Assembly (NCBI RefSeq): GCF_015704895.1
Contig: NZ_JADQWB010000017.1
Location: 1-64,000, forward strand
Source of the DNA: Agrobacterium leguminum
GTDB taxonomy: Bacteria > Pseudomonadota > Alphaproteobacteria > Rhizobiales > Rhizobiaceae
DNA length: 64,000 nucleotides
Direction: 5' to 3'
The notes under the pieces were generated by a model. That model had not been told where the DNA came from. It did no database searches and saw only the letters and a program-made list of their open reading frames with translations. The position numbers and the translations under genes are program-made. Positions 16,434 through 25,530 of this stretch are shown one piece after another; the stretch's first letter is position 1; each line of letters begins with the position of its first letter.

Positions 16434-18451
16434 TCGCTTCCTCAAAGAATAAGTGGCTATTGGTAACGCCCGCAGTTGTGATCGCAACCTGCGTGTCAAT
16501 AGCGCTGGCGCTTGTACATCTACACGCTTCGGCCGGCATCGAAGCGTCGATATCGACTATCCTCCGTAGCATTTTATCTGCATCGGCCGATGATCCAGCG
16601 AGTATGATGCTGCACTATCTTCGGCTTCCTCGGACACTGGCGGCCATTTTGACCGGCGCGTGTCTCGCGGTAGCCGGAACGCTCTTTCAAGCAGCCACAC
16701 GCAATCCGCTGGCATCGCCGGGGATTCTTGGTGTGACGGCGGGTGCACAGCTGTTCGTTGCACTCGTTACTGTTGTGCCCGCCCTCGCCCTCTTCGTCCC
16801 ACACGCCGTGGCAGCCACCGTGGGTGGGGTTCTGGCAGGCGGGCTCACCTGGACAGTTTCCGGGGCCAGTTCCGGGCCGGTCAGGATTGCCTTGTCGGGG
16901 ATGGCGGTATCGCTGATGGCAGGAGCGATAGCAGCGGCGATCTCACTTTTGAATGAAACGGCTGGCGCGAGCCTTCATCTTTGGGGCGGAGGAAGCCTCA
17001 TTCAAACGGATTGGCAGGCAGCAATCAGCGCTCTGGCCGGTTTCTGTCCGGTATTTCTGGTGGCGCTAATGCTTGCGAGACAATTCGATATTCTTAGCCT
17101 CGGCGATGATACCGCGAGAATGCTCGGGCAGAACCTGCTTCTGATACGCGGAATAGCGCTTGCTCTCGGCGTCTGGTTGTCCGCGCTCGCCGTCACGCTC
17201 GCCGGACCGGTCGTATTTGTCGGGCTGGTGGCGCCCAACTTGCTACGTCTGGCGGGAATATCCAAACACCTCCTTTTGCTGCCTGCAGCCGTGATCGTCG
17301 GGATAGCGTTGACAGTCGGGGCCGATCTTCTTGTGCTGAACCTGTCGGCCAGCACAATCGAATTGCCGGTCGGTGTGCCGATCGCGCTCGTCGGGGCGCC
17401 GGTTCTCATCTTGCTGGCCTGGCGCCATGCACAGGAAAATCGCACCACATCGGAATTTTCCAGCAGATACCAGGCAGCTCCTGCCCTGCGCGGATTATCT
17501 CATCCCGCCTTTCTTGTCATCCTGCTCCTCCTTGCGGGCATTGCGGGGCTTGTCAGCGGTAATCGCTTCATCTCGCCGTGGAGCGCCCTGACCTTCCTCG
17601 CCGGGGTGCCCTCCACAGACCTGCAAAGCATCCTGGAACTCCGCACATTGCGCGTTGCCGGCGCGGCATTGGGTGGCGCGCTTCTCGGGCTTTCGGGCCT
17701 CCTTCTTCAGGGGGTCGTTCGCAATCCGCTCGCAAGTCCGGAACTGATCGGCATCACACAAACATCCGGCCTTGCCGCTGTCGCCGTACTGCTTTTTTTT
17801 CCCGAACTTGGCTTTCCCGGCGTTCAGGCAGGAGCAGTCGCTGGCGGTCTTGCCGCCACGGTTTTTGTTGCCAGCCTCGGGCTTCGGCGAAATCTCGCCC
17901 CGTCGGCGATGGCGCTCATCGGTCTTGGGCTGGCGGCATTTGCGGCCTCCGCTTCAACCGCCTTGGTCATCATGGCTGGTTTTCAGGCAAGTCAGGCCGC
18001 GACCTGGCTCGCCGGATCAACTTATGGCATTGGCAAAACTGACCTGACGGTTCTTGCCGGCGCCCTGATTTGTATCGTGCCTGTTTCCTATCTGCTGTTG
18101 TCGCTTACGGACATAATGGCACTGGGCCGGCCGAAAGCATCAAGTCTCGGGCTGAATTTTCGGGCGGCGGAATGGGCCCATCTCCTGGCCGGGGCATTGT
18201 GCGCCAGCACGGTTGCCGCGGTCTTCGGCCCCGTATCGTTCGTTGGGTTAATGGCGCCACATGCGGCTCGCCTCCTCGGTCCGGGGCGATATCGCGACCT
18301 GATGGCCGCCAGCGCTCTCATCGGAGCCATATTGATGATCATCGCCGATTGTCTCGGACGGACCCTGTTTGCGCCGGTCGAAATACCCGTCGGCTTGATG
18401 ACGGCCATCATTGGGGCTCCCTTTATATTGCTCGTTCTACGCCGGGCATGA
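16430..18451 (+). CDS. Fused double iron-siderophore permease (FhuB-like FecCD tandem)
   Basis: This roughly 673-residue protein has two FecCD permease halves in one polypeptide, as in FhuB. Each half carries the diagnostic loop: TRNPLASPGILGVTAGAQL in the first and VRNPLASPELIGITQTSGL in the second. About 18-20 membrane helices are expected. I chose ATG 16430, which overlaps the binding-protein TGA; an in-frame ATG at 16361 lies deep inside that gene. A single chain can replace the usual heterodimer, so the importer is complete with one ATPase and one binding protein. The 3' end overlaps the convergent sbnI end by about 29 bp. Confidence 0.92.
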   Translation: MIASSKNKWLLVTPAVVIATCVSIALALVHLHASAGIEASISTILRSILSASADDPASMMLHYLRLPRTLAAILTGACLAVAGTLFQAATRNPLASPGILGVTAGAQLFVALVTVVPALALFVPHAVAATVGGVLAGGLTWTVSGASSGPVRIALSGMAVSLMAGAIAAAISLLNETAGASLHLWGGGSLIQTDWQAAISALAGFCPVFLVALMLARQFDILSLGDDTARMLGQNLLLIRGIALALGVWLSALAVTLAGPVVFVGLVAPNLLRLAGISKHLLLLPAAVIVGIALTVGADLLVLNLSASTIELPVGVPIALVGAPVLILLAWRHAQENRTTSEFSSRYQAAPALRGLSHPAFLVILLLLAGIAGLVSGNRFISPWSALTFLAGVPSTDLQSILELRTLRVAGAALGGALLGLSGLLLQGVVRNPLASPELIGITQTSGLAAVAVLLFFPELGFPGVQAGAVAGGLAATVFVASLGLRRNLAPSAMALIGLGLAAFAASASTALVIMAGFQASQAATWLAGSTYGIGKTDLTVLAGALICIVPVSYLLLSLTDIMALGRPKASSLGLNFRAAEWAHLLAGALCASTVAAVFGPVSFVGLMAPHAARLLGPGRYRDLMAASALIGAILMIIADCLGRTLFAPVEIPVGLMTAIIGAPFILLVLRRA

Positions 18452-18833
18452 CAAGCTGATGCAACGGAACCGGCACGACCCGAACCGGTGGAAACACATG
18501 GCGCGTCGATTTATGCGGAAACAGAATGCCGCGCCGGGCGCGCTCGACGATCTCGTCGGGTTCGAATGACATGTCGGGCCGCCAGCTCCCCAGCCGCACG
18601 TTCTCATAGTCGAACGTGACGACCGGCACGAGCGTTAGTCCGAGACGTAACGCTGCGGCGTGACGATGGTGCCCGTCCATGATGCATCGGCTTGTGCGCT
18701 CAATGCAGATCGGGCTGGTCCAGCTTTGATCCCGGATCAGAAGATCGGTCACTTCAGCGACGCGATCGGGAATGATTTCCTCATGGGGAGAAAGGGTCGA
18801 TGGCGGCACCAGGAGCAACTCTGAATAGGTCAT
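18423..18833 (-). CDS. sbnI: SbnI-like ParB/sulfiredoxin-fold protein (predicted free-serine kinase)
   Basis: This 136-residue protein has a ParB/Srx domain. VPPSTLSPHEEIIPDRVAEV (about 9-28) and the nucleotide-binding motif MDGHHRHAAALRLGL (about 52-66) are the family hallmarks. In S. aureus SbnI phosphorylates free L-serine with ATP to O-phosphoserine, the substrate of SbnA, and also has a regulatory haem-responsive C-terminal part. This copy is about half the length of SbnI (about 254 residues), so it should retain the kinase fold but lack the regulatory half. It starts ATGA-overlapped with sbnH and is the last gene of the cluster. Identification rests on motif plus position. Confidence 0.8.
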   Translation of the reverse strand: MTYSELLLVPPSTLSPHEEIIPDRVAEVTDLLIRDQSWTSPICIERTSRCIMDGHHRHAAALRLGLTLVPVVTFDYENVRLGSWRPDMSFEPDEIVERARRGILFPHKSTRHVFPPVRVVPVPLHQLVMPGVERAI

Positions 18834-20053
18834 GCAATCAGCCTTTCGTCACCGTTGGAGACAGACTCGTTCAGGAATATCCTTTCCGGATGAGCATTGC
18901 TCAGGAAGTCATGGTGGGAAATGTCCCAACCATAGGCACCTGCGGCCAGAAAGCAGACGATATCGCCGACGCCAAGGTCGTGAACCTCTTCATTTCGCAG
19001 CAAGACGTCCTTCGGCGTGCACAGTTCACCGGTAAACGTCACAACTGCTTTCCCGGTCGTGGGACGCGGCCATGACCGTCGCCAGGCGCGACCGTTGAGA
19101 ATTTTATGCGGGTGGCGATGCTGCCAGGCCGAGGGGAGCCTGAAATGATGTGAACCACCCCGCAGCAACGCAAAAGTTTCACCATGAGTTGTCTTCACAT
19201 CTATGACCTCGGCAACGTAGACCGTGCAATAGGCGACGACGATGCGCCCGCATTCGAACTGCAGCACGGTGTTATCGGCAGGGATGCTGCCGGCAAGCTG
19301 TTCAGTGAGGTGGCGGAAGTCGAATCTTCGGTCAAGATTGGCATAGTCCACTCCCCAGCCGCCACCGAGATTGATGACGCGCGCCTCAAGCCCATTTCGC
19401 ATGGCCCAATCGCGCGCCCTCAATAACGCCTCCTTGCAGAAGATGGCATGCGCATCGGCATCCAGATTGTTGGAGATGGTGTGGAGATGGAAGCCATCGA
19501 AGCGCAGGTGCCGGCATGACTTGACGAGCTGAAGCGCCTCATCGACCTGCGCCTCATCGATGCCGAATTGCGTCGGCTGCCCTCCCATCGTAATCGTGGC
19601 GCCCGGAACGGGGCCGGCCATGTTGATTCTCAACAGAACCGGAAGCCTTATGCCGGCCCGGGCCGCCACCATGTCCGCCAGATGGAGGAGATGAAGACTC
19701 TCGATATGGACCCGCTCGACTCCATGATCGATTGCGGCGATGAAATCAGTTTCCGTTCGCCCCGGCCCGCCCATGATGATACGGACCTTTGGGCCGGCGG
19801 TTTGCCGCACTTTGCGGATTTCTCCTGCCGAAGCGACTTCGAAGCCGGCGACGATCGGCGCCAGCGTCGAAAGTACCGCCGGATCGCTATTCGCCTTGAT
19901 GGCGTAAAAGAACTCGCTCTGCGCTGGCAGGTTCGACACGATGTCGCGGGCGTGCCTCGCCAGCCCGTCCAGATCGTGGATATAGGCGCAGGCGGGAAGG
20001 TCCTGCCTGACCAGCGACTCGACAAGCTGACGCGAAGGGTTGAAATACGTCAC
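18830..20053 (-). CDS. sbnH: SbnH, PLP-dependent decarboxylase of staphyloferrin B synthesis
   Basis: This 407-residue fold-III (alanine racemase-like) decarboxylase resembles diaminopimelate/ornithine decarboxylases. The PLP lysine is in FFYAIKANSDPAVL, the phosphate-binding glycines in NLGGGWGVDY, and the C-terminal active-site Cys-Asp region in TGELCTPKDVLL. In S. aureus SbnH decarboxylates the citryl-diaminopropionate intermediate to give the ethylenediamine unit. I chose GTG 20053, which has AAGGAGAA seven bases upstream and overlaps the sbnG TGA. An in-frame ATG at 20104 lies inside sbnG and lacks such a site. It is coupled to sbnI downstream by a 4-bp overlap. Confidence 0.88.
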   Translation of the reverse strand: MTYFNPSRQLVESLVRQDLPACAYIHDLDGLARHARDIVSNLPAQSEFFYAIKANSDPAVLSTLAPIVAGFEVASAGEIRKVRQTAGPKVRIIMGGPGRTETDFIAAIDHGVERVHIESLHLLHLADMVAARAGIRLPVLLRINMAGPVPGATITMGGQPTQFGIDEAQVDEALQLVKSCRHLRFDGFHLHTISNNLDADAHAIFCKEALLRARDWAMRNGLEARVINLGGGWGVDYANLDRRFDFRHLTEQLAGSIPADNTVLQFECGRIVVAYCTVYVAEVIDVKTTHGETFALLRGGSHHFRLPSAWQHRHPHKILNGRAWRRSWPRPTTGKAVVTFTGELCTPKDVLLRNEEVHDLGVGDIVCFLAAGAYGWDISHHDFLSNAHPERIFLNESVSNGDERLIA

Positions 20054-20859
20054 GATACGTTCTCCTTGGAAATTTGAACCTGTGAGAGGCACTTGCTGCG
20101 CCAACTCCGATCGGACCGCGTCAATGCCTGGCGCAAAATTCCGCGATCATTGGCCGCGACAATACCCAGCGCGCCTTGGGTGAGTTGACGCTCCACGTCC
20201 TCGTCACGGCGAGGAATGACGAAGAAATGCTTGCCTGCGGCTTTCACCGCGCCAGCCACCTTTGCCTCGGCGTCAATGACTTCCGGAGCGGTTGTCTGCC
20301 ACGGAAGGCCGATGGATTGAGAATAGTCAGCAGCCCCGAGAAGGATTGCGTCGATGCCTTCAATCCGCGCGATATCGTCCACGGCGTCCAGACCCGACCG
20401 GTCCTCGATCATCGCGATGATCAAGGTCTCGCGATCCAGCTTGTTGATAAACTCCACGAGGTCGCAATCTCCAAACCGGCCCAGACGGCCCGCATTCAGA
20501 CCACGCAAGCCGAGCGGCGCGTAGCGTGCTCGTGCCACCGCCGACCTGGCATCTTCAACGCTGGAGCATCGTGGCACCACGATCCCAGCCGCCCCGGCAT
20601 CAAGAACCTGCAAGATGCGATCCGAGCGCGCGTCCGGAACGCGTACCAACGCGCTGATGCCCGATCGGTCCGCTGCTGCCAGCAGGAATTCAAGCTCTCG
20701 CCCGTCGATCAGCGTATGTTCGAGATCGATGAGGACGAAATCAAATCCTGCGACAGCAGCCACCTCAACGATGGTCGGTGCGGGGACCGACAGGAACAAC
20801 CCGCCCGCCGCTTTGCCGTTATCTAGGAGATTGCGCAACCTTGTTCGCCCGGTCAGCAT
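20050..20859 (-). CDS. sbnG: SbnG, aldolase-type citrate synthase
   Basis: This 269-residue HpcH/HpaI-family TIM barrel contains GFDFVLIDLEHTLID (about 38-52, metal/active-site region), GAAGIVVPRCSSVEDAR, LIIAMIEDRSGLDAVDDIA (metal-binding Glu) and GIDAILLGAADYSQSIGLP. In S. aureus SbnG condenses oxaloacetate and acetyl-CoA to citrate outside the TCA cycle to feed staphyloferrin B. Sitting between NIS synthetase and decarboxylase genes, it is better read as SbnG than as an aromatic-pathway aldolase. It overlaps sbnF by 7 bp and sbnH by 4 bp. Confidence 0.88.
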   Translation of the reverse strand: MLTGRTRLRNLLDNGKAAGGLFLSVPAPTIVEVAAVAGFDFVLIDLEHTLIDGRELEFLLAAADRSGISALVRVPDARSDRILQVLDAGAAGIVVPRCSSVEDARSAVARARYAPLGLRGLNAGRLGRFGDCDLVEFINKLDRETLIIAMIEDRSGLDAVDDIARIEGIDAILLGAADYSQSIGLPWQTTAPEVIDAEAKVAGAVKAAGKHFFVIPRRDEDVERQLTQGALGIVAANDRGILRQALTRSDRSWRSKCLSQVQISKENVS

Positions 20860-22652
20860 CGCGCGTCCTCACCGCTTTCACCAGCATGGATCAGTGGGTT
20901 CGGAACGCCTCGAGGGGGGACTTGTCCGGTATCGAGCCGGCGCCGCGCCAGATCTTCTACAAGGACTTCATCGTCAAACAGGCCAAACGAAACTGCACCT
21001 TTGCCTGCCGATTCGTTATTTTGAAGGTGTTCATGGATGACACCGGCAGCCATGCGCCAGAACGCGCGTTCGTTAAATTCGAAGTGTCTTTCGAGAAAGA
21101 ATGCCAGCTCGGCGAGATTGACCCCGAAGAGCGCATCGAACATGAAGTCACGCACGTCTCTGGAATCTTTTGCCTCGACATATGAATTTGGATTGACCAT
21201 GGCATGTTCGGCTGGCGTCGCAACCAGGGCCGGCGCTCGGGCACGCAGCCGTTCCGGTATGAAGCGAACACCATCATGGAAGTCCTTGAGAGCAACTCTC
21301 ACGGGCCAGCCGTTTCGATGAACCAGGAGCATGTTCTGCTGGTGGCTCTCCAAGGCGATGCCATGGGCCGTCAGCAGATGCACAACGGGGACTGCCGAAA
21401 CACGCAACAATTCACGTGTCCAGTTCTCCATGCCAAAGGCGTCAATCCAAGGCTTGATGGAGGGGCGACCGTCAACGTCGAGATGGGTCAGCATCGAAAA
21501 GGGCGATGCCGCTTCGGTTTCCACGCGAAGATATTTATGTACCGGATCCCGCCAGATCGCCGCCATACCGCCGCGAAGATCTCCGCCCCTGTCCAGCACA
21601 AGCGGCGCGGTCACCGTCGTCCCCATACGCTCCAGCAGAAGAATCGTGCCCGAAGCATCAAGATATGGATCACCGCGCAAAACATCTTCCAGCCAGGCGC
21701 TGATGATCGGAGCATTAAGGACGGTGTGAGCGGCCAGCGTCCGCGCCGTCGAGGTATTGCGAATGGAAAGCGCAAGCTTGAGGGAGGAAGCCCCCGGCAA
21801 AGTCTGATCGGCAAGGGTCCGGATCGACTGCTGAGCCAGATAGTCGTGCCGTGCTTCTCCAAGAAAGACGATCTGGCCAGTGGCACGTTCGACAATCGTT
21901 GCAGCTTCGATCACCCGTTCCCATTGCCATGGATGAACCGGCAGGATGTGAAAATCCTCATCAAGCATGGGTGCATCTGCGGAAGCGAGCAAAAGTCGGT
22001 CCTGGTTTCCAGGCACAGCAATGGACGAGCTGGCGCAAAAGTCCCTGTGCACTCCCAGCCAGACCGGCTTGATAGCGTTGGCAAACTCCGGACCGTAGCT
22101 TCTGTTTTCCTTGGGTGAAAAACCTGTTCGGGATTTGAAGCTGGGATGATAGCGATGGCCATCGGTAAGATTGGCCTCCGCTGCGTCATAACTTTGCGAG
22201 GCAAGCGCTCCTCCCCGACGCCGACTGGCAATCAACGCTTCGGTGTGGTTGAGAAATGTCCTGCGGATTTCGTCGCGGAAGCGTTCGTGGGTCGAAGCGT
22301 CGCCGACGACGAGAGGCAACAGGTCATCCAGAAGCAGCAGAGGATCGTCGCAGCGGGTGCCGTCTTGCGATTTCAGCCGCCAGACACTGCCGTCCTCCAC
22401 CAGCCATCGGTCATAGGCGACGGTTCTCCTGACAAGAGCGCGATAGACGATCACCCCGTCGGAGGCCTGTATCGATACTTCCCCTGTCCCGCCGGTTGCG
22501 GGAGCGACTAAAATCGCGGCATCCGGCAAGAGGCCTTCGGTGAGAAAGGCGCTCAGCGTCTGCGACACAACCCGGCTCCCCGCAGCATGCAGGGCATCCG
22601 GCAAGGCATGGGCGGAGACTTGTGCTGTTTTCGCCTGGAACTGGATCGTCAT
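20853..22652 (-). CDS. sbnF: SbnF, NIS siderophore synthetase (IucA/IucC family)
   Basis: This 599-residue IucA/IucC synthetase is followed by a FhuF-like C-terminal region. The adenylate-forming core shows DGHRYHPSFKSRTGF (ATP-binding HxxHPxxKxR), ILPVHPWQWERVI and, in the C-terminal half, HGIALESHQQNMLLV, all hallmarks of NIS synthetases. In S. aureus SbnF condenses citryl-diaminopropionate with a second diaminopropionate-derived unit. The gene overlaps sbnE by 4 bp (ATGA) and sbnG by 7 bp. It is one of three complete NIS synthetases in the cluster, as in the staphyloferrin B locus. Confidence 0.9.
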   Translation of the reverse strand: MTIQFQAKTAQVSAHALPDALHAAGSRVVSQTLSAFLTEGLLPDAAILVAPATGGTGEVSIQASDGVIVYRALVRRTVAYDRWLVEDGSVWRLKSQDGTRCDDPLLLLDDLLPLVVGDASTHERFRDEIRRTFLNHTEALIASRRRGGALASQSYDAAEANLTDGHRYHPSFKSRTGFSPKENRSYGPEFANAIKPVWLGVHRDFCASSSIAVPGNQDRLLLASADAPMLDEDFHILPVHPWQWERVIEAATIVERATGQIVFLGEARHDYLAQQSIRTLADQTLPGASSLKLALSIRNTSTARTLAAHTVLNAPIISAWLEDVLRGDPYLDASGTILLLERMGTTVTAPLVLDRGGDLRGGMAAIWRDPVHKYLRVETEAASPFSMLTHLDVDGRPSIKPWIDAFGMENWTRELLRVSAVPVVHLLTAHGIALESHQQNMLLVHRNGWPVRVALKDFHDGVRFIPERLRARAPALVATPAEHAMVNPNSYVEAKDSRDVRDFMFDALFGVNLAELAFFLERHFEFNERAFWRMAAGVIHEHLQNNESAGKGAVSFGLFDDEVLVEDLARRRLDTGQVPPRGVPNPLIHAGESGEDARC

Positions 22653-24367
22653 GGGGTCGCCTCCTCAAATATAGTGTGACGGATATCGGAAGGTGCTGTG
22701 GTCTTCCCTGTCAGCAAGGGATTGGGTACAGGGACGTAACTCGGCGTATCGGCGTATCCACCGAGGCAACTCAACAGGTTGGCTTTCGCAGGGAGCTGGC
22801 TGCTCGCCAGAAGTTCGCCGATGGCCGCCAAGTCGGAAACCTCTTCCAGAACCCGCCTCGCCTTGCCCCATAGATCGCTTTCGTCAATGCCGGAAACCTC
22901 GGCTGCCGTTGCGACGACGTGGGAGAAATGGTTGACGACCACGTAGTAGAGGAACCGTCTCCAGACCGTCTTGCGATCATAGAAGAGGGCATGATCCAAA
23001 AGCGCAGCGTCTTCGCCGCTGAAGCGGCGTTCGAACGCACTCCGATCGACCGCGATACCCTCCAGATCGCGGATGAAGAGATGGTCTGGCCAACCATCCA
23101 CGAAGCGCACAAGACTGTTTTGGCTATGCGCCTCCAGCGCGATGCCGGTATCGCTGAAAAGGCGCAGCAAGGGGATGAGCGATATCCGCATATACGCCGT
23201 CAGCCAGCGATGAGTGCTTTCGCGGTCCTGCAGGTAATGTCCGCTGACTTCTGCTAGATTTGGCTTGCCGTTAGCCGGGTTGGCCTCCAGGAGGCCGGCA
23301 ACAACTAGAGGGGACGGGCCTTTGCCAAAATCAGCGTCCCTCAGCAAATATCCCGTCTCGGGATGATACCGGAAACCACGACCTGCCTTGCAGCTCTGCA
23401 CAATACGCCCGACCGGCTCGTCCAGCACAGTTAATCCGGCCCGCGCGACGGCTGGCCCGACCGCTGCAATTGCCCGTGCGCCTGCCACGCTGCGAGCGAT
23501 TTGCTCATCGGTATTTACACGAGGAAAGTTCGTAATCCGTGCTTCGATTGGCAGTTTGACGAAGAGATTTTGATCCGAAAACCAAACAGTACGCACCGAA
23601 GAGGTCGGAACGGCCGCATCGCCCGTGGCTTGCGTGATCCTGATTTCTCCCGATCGTATCCGGTCTGCAAAGTCCGGGTTTCCTTCCAGGCGCGCTGCCT
23701 GCCAGGGATGACATGGAAAGAGGATATCGTCGCGCATGTCGCTTGCCGACAGGCCCGAGGCAGCCCGCAGGCGTAAATCCATGGGAGCGAGGCGCTGGCG
23801 GTCACTCTCGAATTCCGCAACATGACGACGCTTCACCAGCAGCCAGCGAAGCTGGAAGCGGGTTGCGCGCTCAGGCGCATATTTTTCCGTGTCGGCTTTC
23901 GTGAAACCACCTACGCTTTTCGCAAGCGGATGAAACGGATGCCCAAACCACAGCGATTGCTCCAGTGCGACCGCAGAGATGCCGGCCTTTGCGGTCGACA
24001 GAAAGATCGCATGCTCGCGGCTTGCTAACGAAGAGCGGCCTATCCGGTAAAGGATATCTTCGATGTCTTCGCTCGATGCGCCTCGCTGCGTCTTCAAAAG
24101 AATGGCAGCGAGCTCGGAGGCGTCTTCAATCACTCGCAATCCGCTCTGGTCGTTGACGGTAACCCGCTCGCCGAAGCGATGAAAACCAGCCGGCGAGAAA
24201 TGCTCGCATTTCGCGGTGATCACCACATCGCCAGCGGCGATTTCGACCTCGTGCCCGACGCGAATCGTCTGGAGAAGGTCGGGCCGAAACTCCCGTAACC
24301 ACGTGTTGAGAAGCCTGTTGCGCTCACGGTGCATTGCAAGTCTGATCGTCATGTCATTCAACGTCAT
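22649..24367 (-). CDS. sbnE: SbnE, NIS siderophore synthetase (IucA/IucC family)
   Basis: This 572-residue IucA/IucC synthetase carries FGHPFHPLAKSVGGF (ATP-binding motif), FPCHPWQAARLEGN and GIALEAHSQNSLVRF. I chose ATG 24367 (MTLNDMTIRL), which has GGAGG about 10 bases upstream. The frame stays open to 24775, but that extension lies inside sbnD and is an artefact. In S. aureus SbnE carries out the first condensation, citrate with L-2,3-diaminopropionate. The start overlaps the sbnD end by 14 bp, and the stop overlaps the sbnF start by 4 bp. Confidence 0.9.
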   Translation of the reverse strand: MTLNDMTIRLAMHRERNRLLNTWLREFRPDLLQTIRVGHEVEIAAGDVVITAKCEHFSPAGFHRFGERVTVNDQSGLRVIEDASELAAILLKTQRGASSEDIEDILYRIGRSSLASREHAIFLSTAKAGISAVALEQSLWFGHPFHPLAKSVGGFTKADTEKYAPERATRFQLRWLLVKRRHVAEFESDRQRLAPMDLRLRAASGLSASDMRDDILFPCHPWQAARLEGNPDFADRIRSGEIRITQATGDAAVPTSSVRTVWFSDQNLFVKLPIEARITNFPRVNTDEQIARSVAGARAIAAVGPAVARAGLTVLDEPVGRIVQSCKAGRGFRYHPETGYLLRDADFGKGPSPLVVAGLLEANPANGKPNLAEVSGHYLQDRESTHRWLTAYMRISLIPLLRLFSDTGIALEAHSQNSLVRFVDGWPDHLFIRDLEGIAVDRSAFERRFSGEDAALLDHALFYDRKTVWRRFLYYVVVNHFSHVVATAAEVSGIDESDLWGKARRVLEEVSDLAAIGELLASSQLPAKANLLSCLGGYADTPSYVPVPNPLLTGKTTAPSDIRHTIFEEATP

Positions 24368-25526
24368 GGCGTCTAGCCTCCGGCTGTAGGTAGAGAAGAA
24401 TTGATGCGAGAAGAGTAAGTAGAGCCGCAGCGAGCAATGCGCCGTCGTTCCCGGCAGCAAATACGGCGAGCCCGCAGATCGCCGGACCGATGACCTGGCC
24501 AAGAGTAATGGCGGTGCGCCCCGCCGCGAGATTGAGGACGCGATGCCTGGAGCGTCCAAGAGAAGAAAAAAGCGACGGAGCCAGGCCCGCGTTGAAGGCT
24601 CCGTGAACGATCCGCGACAGGGAGATCGAAACAATGGTCGATCCTGCAAGCAATGAGAGAAGCGCAACCAGGGAGCCCGCGGTGGACAGGCGCATGACCG
24701 CTCTTTCCCGGCCCGCATCGATCCAGCGTCCCCACAGCGGAAGCACGACAAATGCCGCTGCCCAGCTTCCGGCATGAAGCAAACCGACCAGGCTTGCCGT
24801 CAGAACCGCGCTTTCCCGCTCCAGCGCCCAGTCGGCGAAAAACGGCATGAAGCCGAAAGCGCCGGCGGTTGCAAGAAGACCGGAAAGGACAAGCGTACGG
24901 CTGGCAGTTGGTGGCAGCCGCCCGTTAAGAGCAGGGGAGCGCGTGTCATCCTCGACAAGTCCTGCATCATGGAACGCGCGTCCGCATAAAATGCTCAGGG
25001 CGACAAGCAATATGCCAAACCCCATCAAAAGACCCTGAAGCGCATCATGCTCAAATGCCCATCCTCCCAGAAGGGGTCCGGCTATGCAGCCTGCAGCCAA
25101 TGCCTGCTGCAAACCCGAATAGCCTTTTCGGCCGGTCGTACGGTTATGCTCAACCGCAAGAAGCAGAAGGACACCGATCCCGGTCAGTCCCTGGATGCCG
25201 CGGCCTAGCGCAAAAAGCACCACAGTGCCTGCCTGCGCCTGGAGGAAAGCGCTGAGCGCATTCAGCAGGCATGACAGACCCATCAGTCTGCCGAGGGGAT
25301 AGGAGGAGGCGAAGTGAGCCCAGACGGGCGTAGACAAAATTGCACCGACCGCGGGGGCGGCCGCGATCGCTGCGGCCCAGAGTGCAATATCTTTGGTCCC
25401 TGCCCCCGATAGTCGCTGGAGGTGCAGGGACAGGAACGGCAGCACGGCCAGAGGCGCAGCGACGGTCGCAAACTGTACGGCGAGCACAAGCCGCCAGGAT
25501 GCCCGCTTGAATCTGGTTGCGATCAT
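24354..25526 (-). CDS. sbnD: SbnD, MFS siderophore exporter
   Basis: This 390-residue protein has about 12 hydrophobic segments and major-facilitator features, including GRLMGLSCLLNALSAFLQA after the second helix and FALGRGIQGLTGIGVLLLL. SbnD exports staphyloferrin B across the cytoplasmic membrane. In a Gram-negative host an outer-membrane step would also be needed, and no such gene is seen here. I chose ATG 25526 (MIATRFKRAS), 4 bp after the sbnC stop; an upstream in-frame start would run into sbnC. Its position between the first and second NIS genes repeats the S. aureus order. Confidence 0.87.
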   Translation of the reverse strand: MIATRFKRASWRLVLAVQFATVAAPLAVLPFLSLHLQRLSGAGTKDIALWAAAIAAAPAVGAILSTPVWAHFASSYPLGRLMGLSCLLNALSAFLQAQAGTVVLFALGRGIQGLTGIGVLLLLAVEHNRTTGRKGYSGLQQALAAGCIAGPLLGGWAFEHDALQGLLMGFGILLVALSILCGRAFHDAGLVEDDTRSPALNGRLPPTASRTLVLSGLLATAGAFGFMPFFADWALERESAVLTASLVGLLHAGSWAAAFVVLPLWGRWIDAGRERAVMRLSTAGSLVALLSLLAGSTIVSISLSRIVHGAFNAGLAPSLFSSLGRSRHRVLNLAAGRTAITLGQVIGPAICGLAVFAAGNDGALLAAALLTLLASILLYLQPEARRHDVE

Positions 25527-25530
25527 CGGT

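Noticed and set aside
21204-22118. 304-codon plus-strand frame inside sbnF
   Set aside because: It is antisense to conserved NIS synthetase motifs, so it is not credible.
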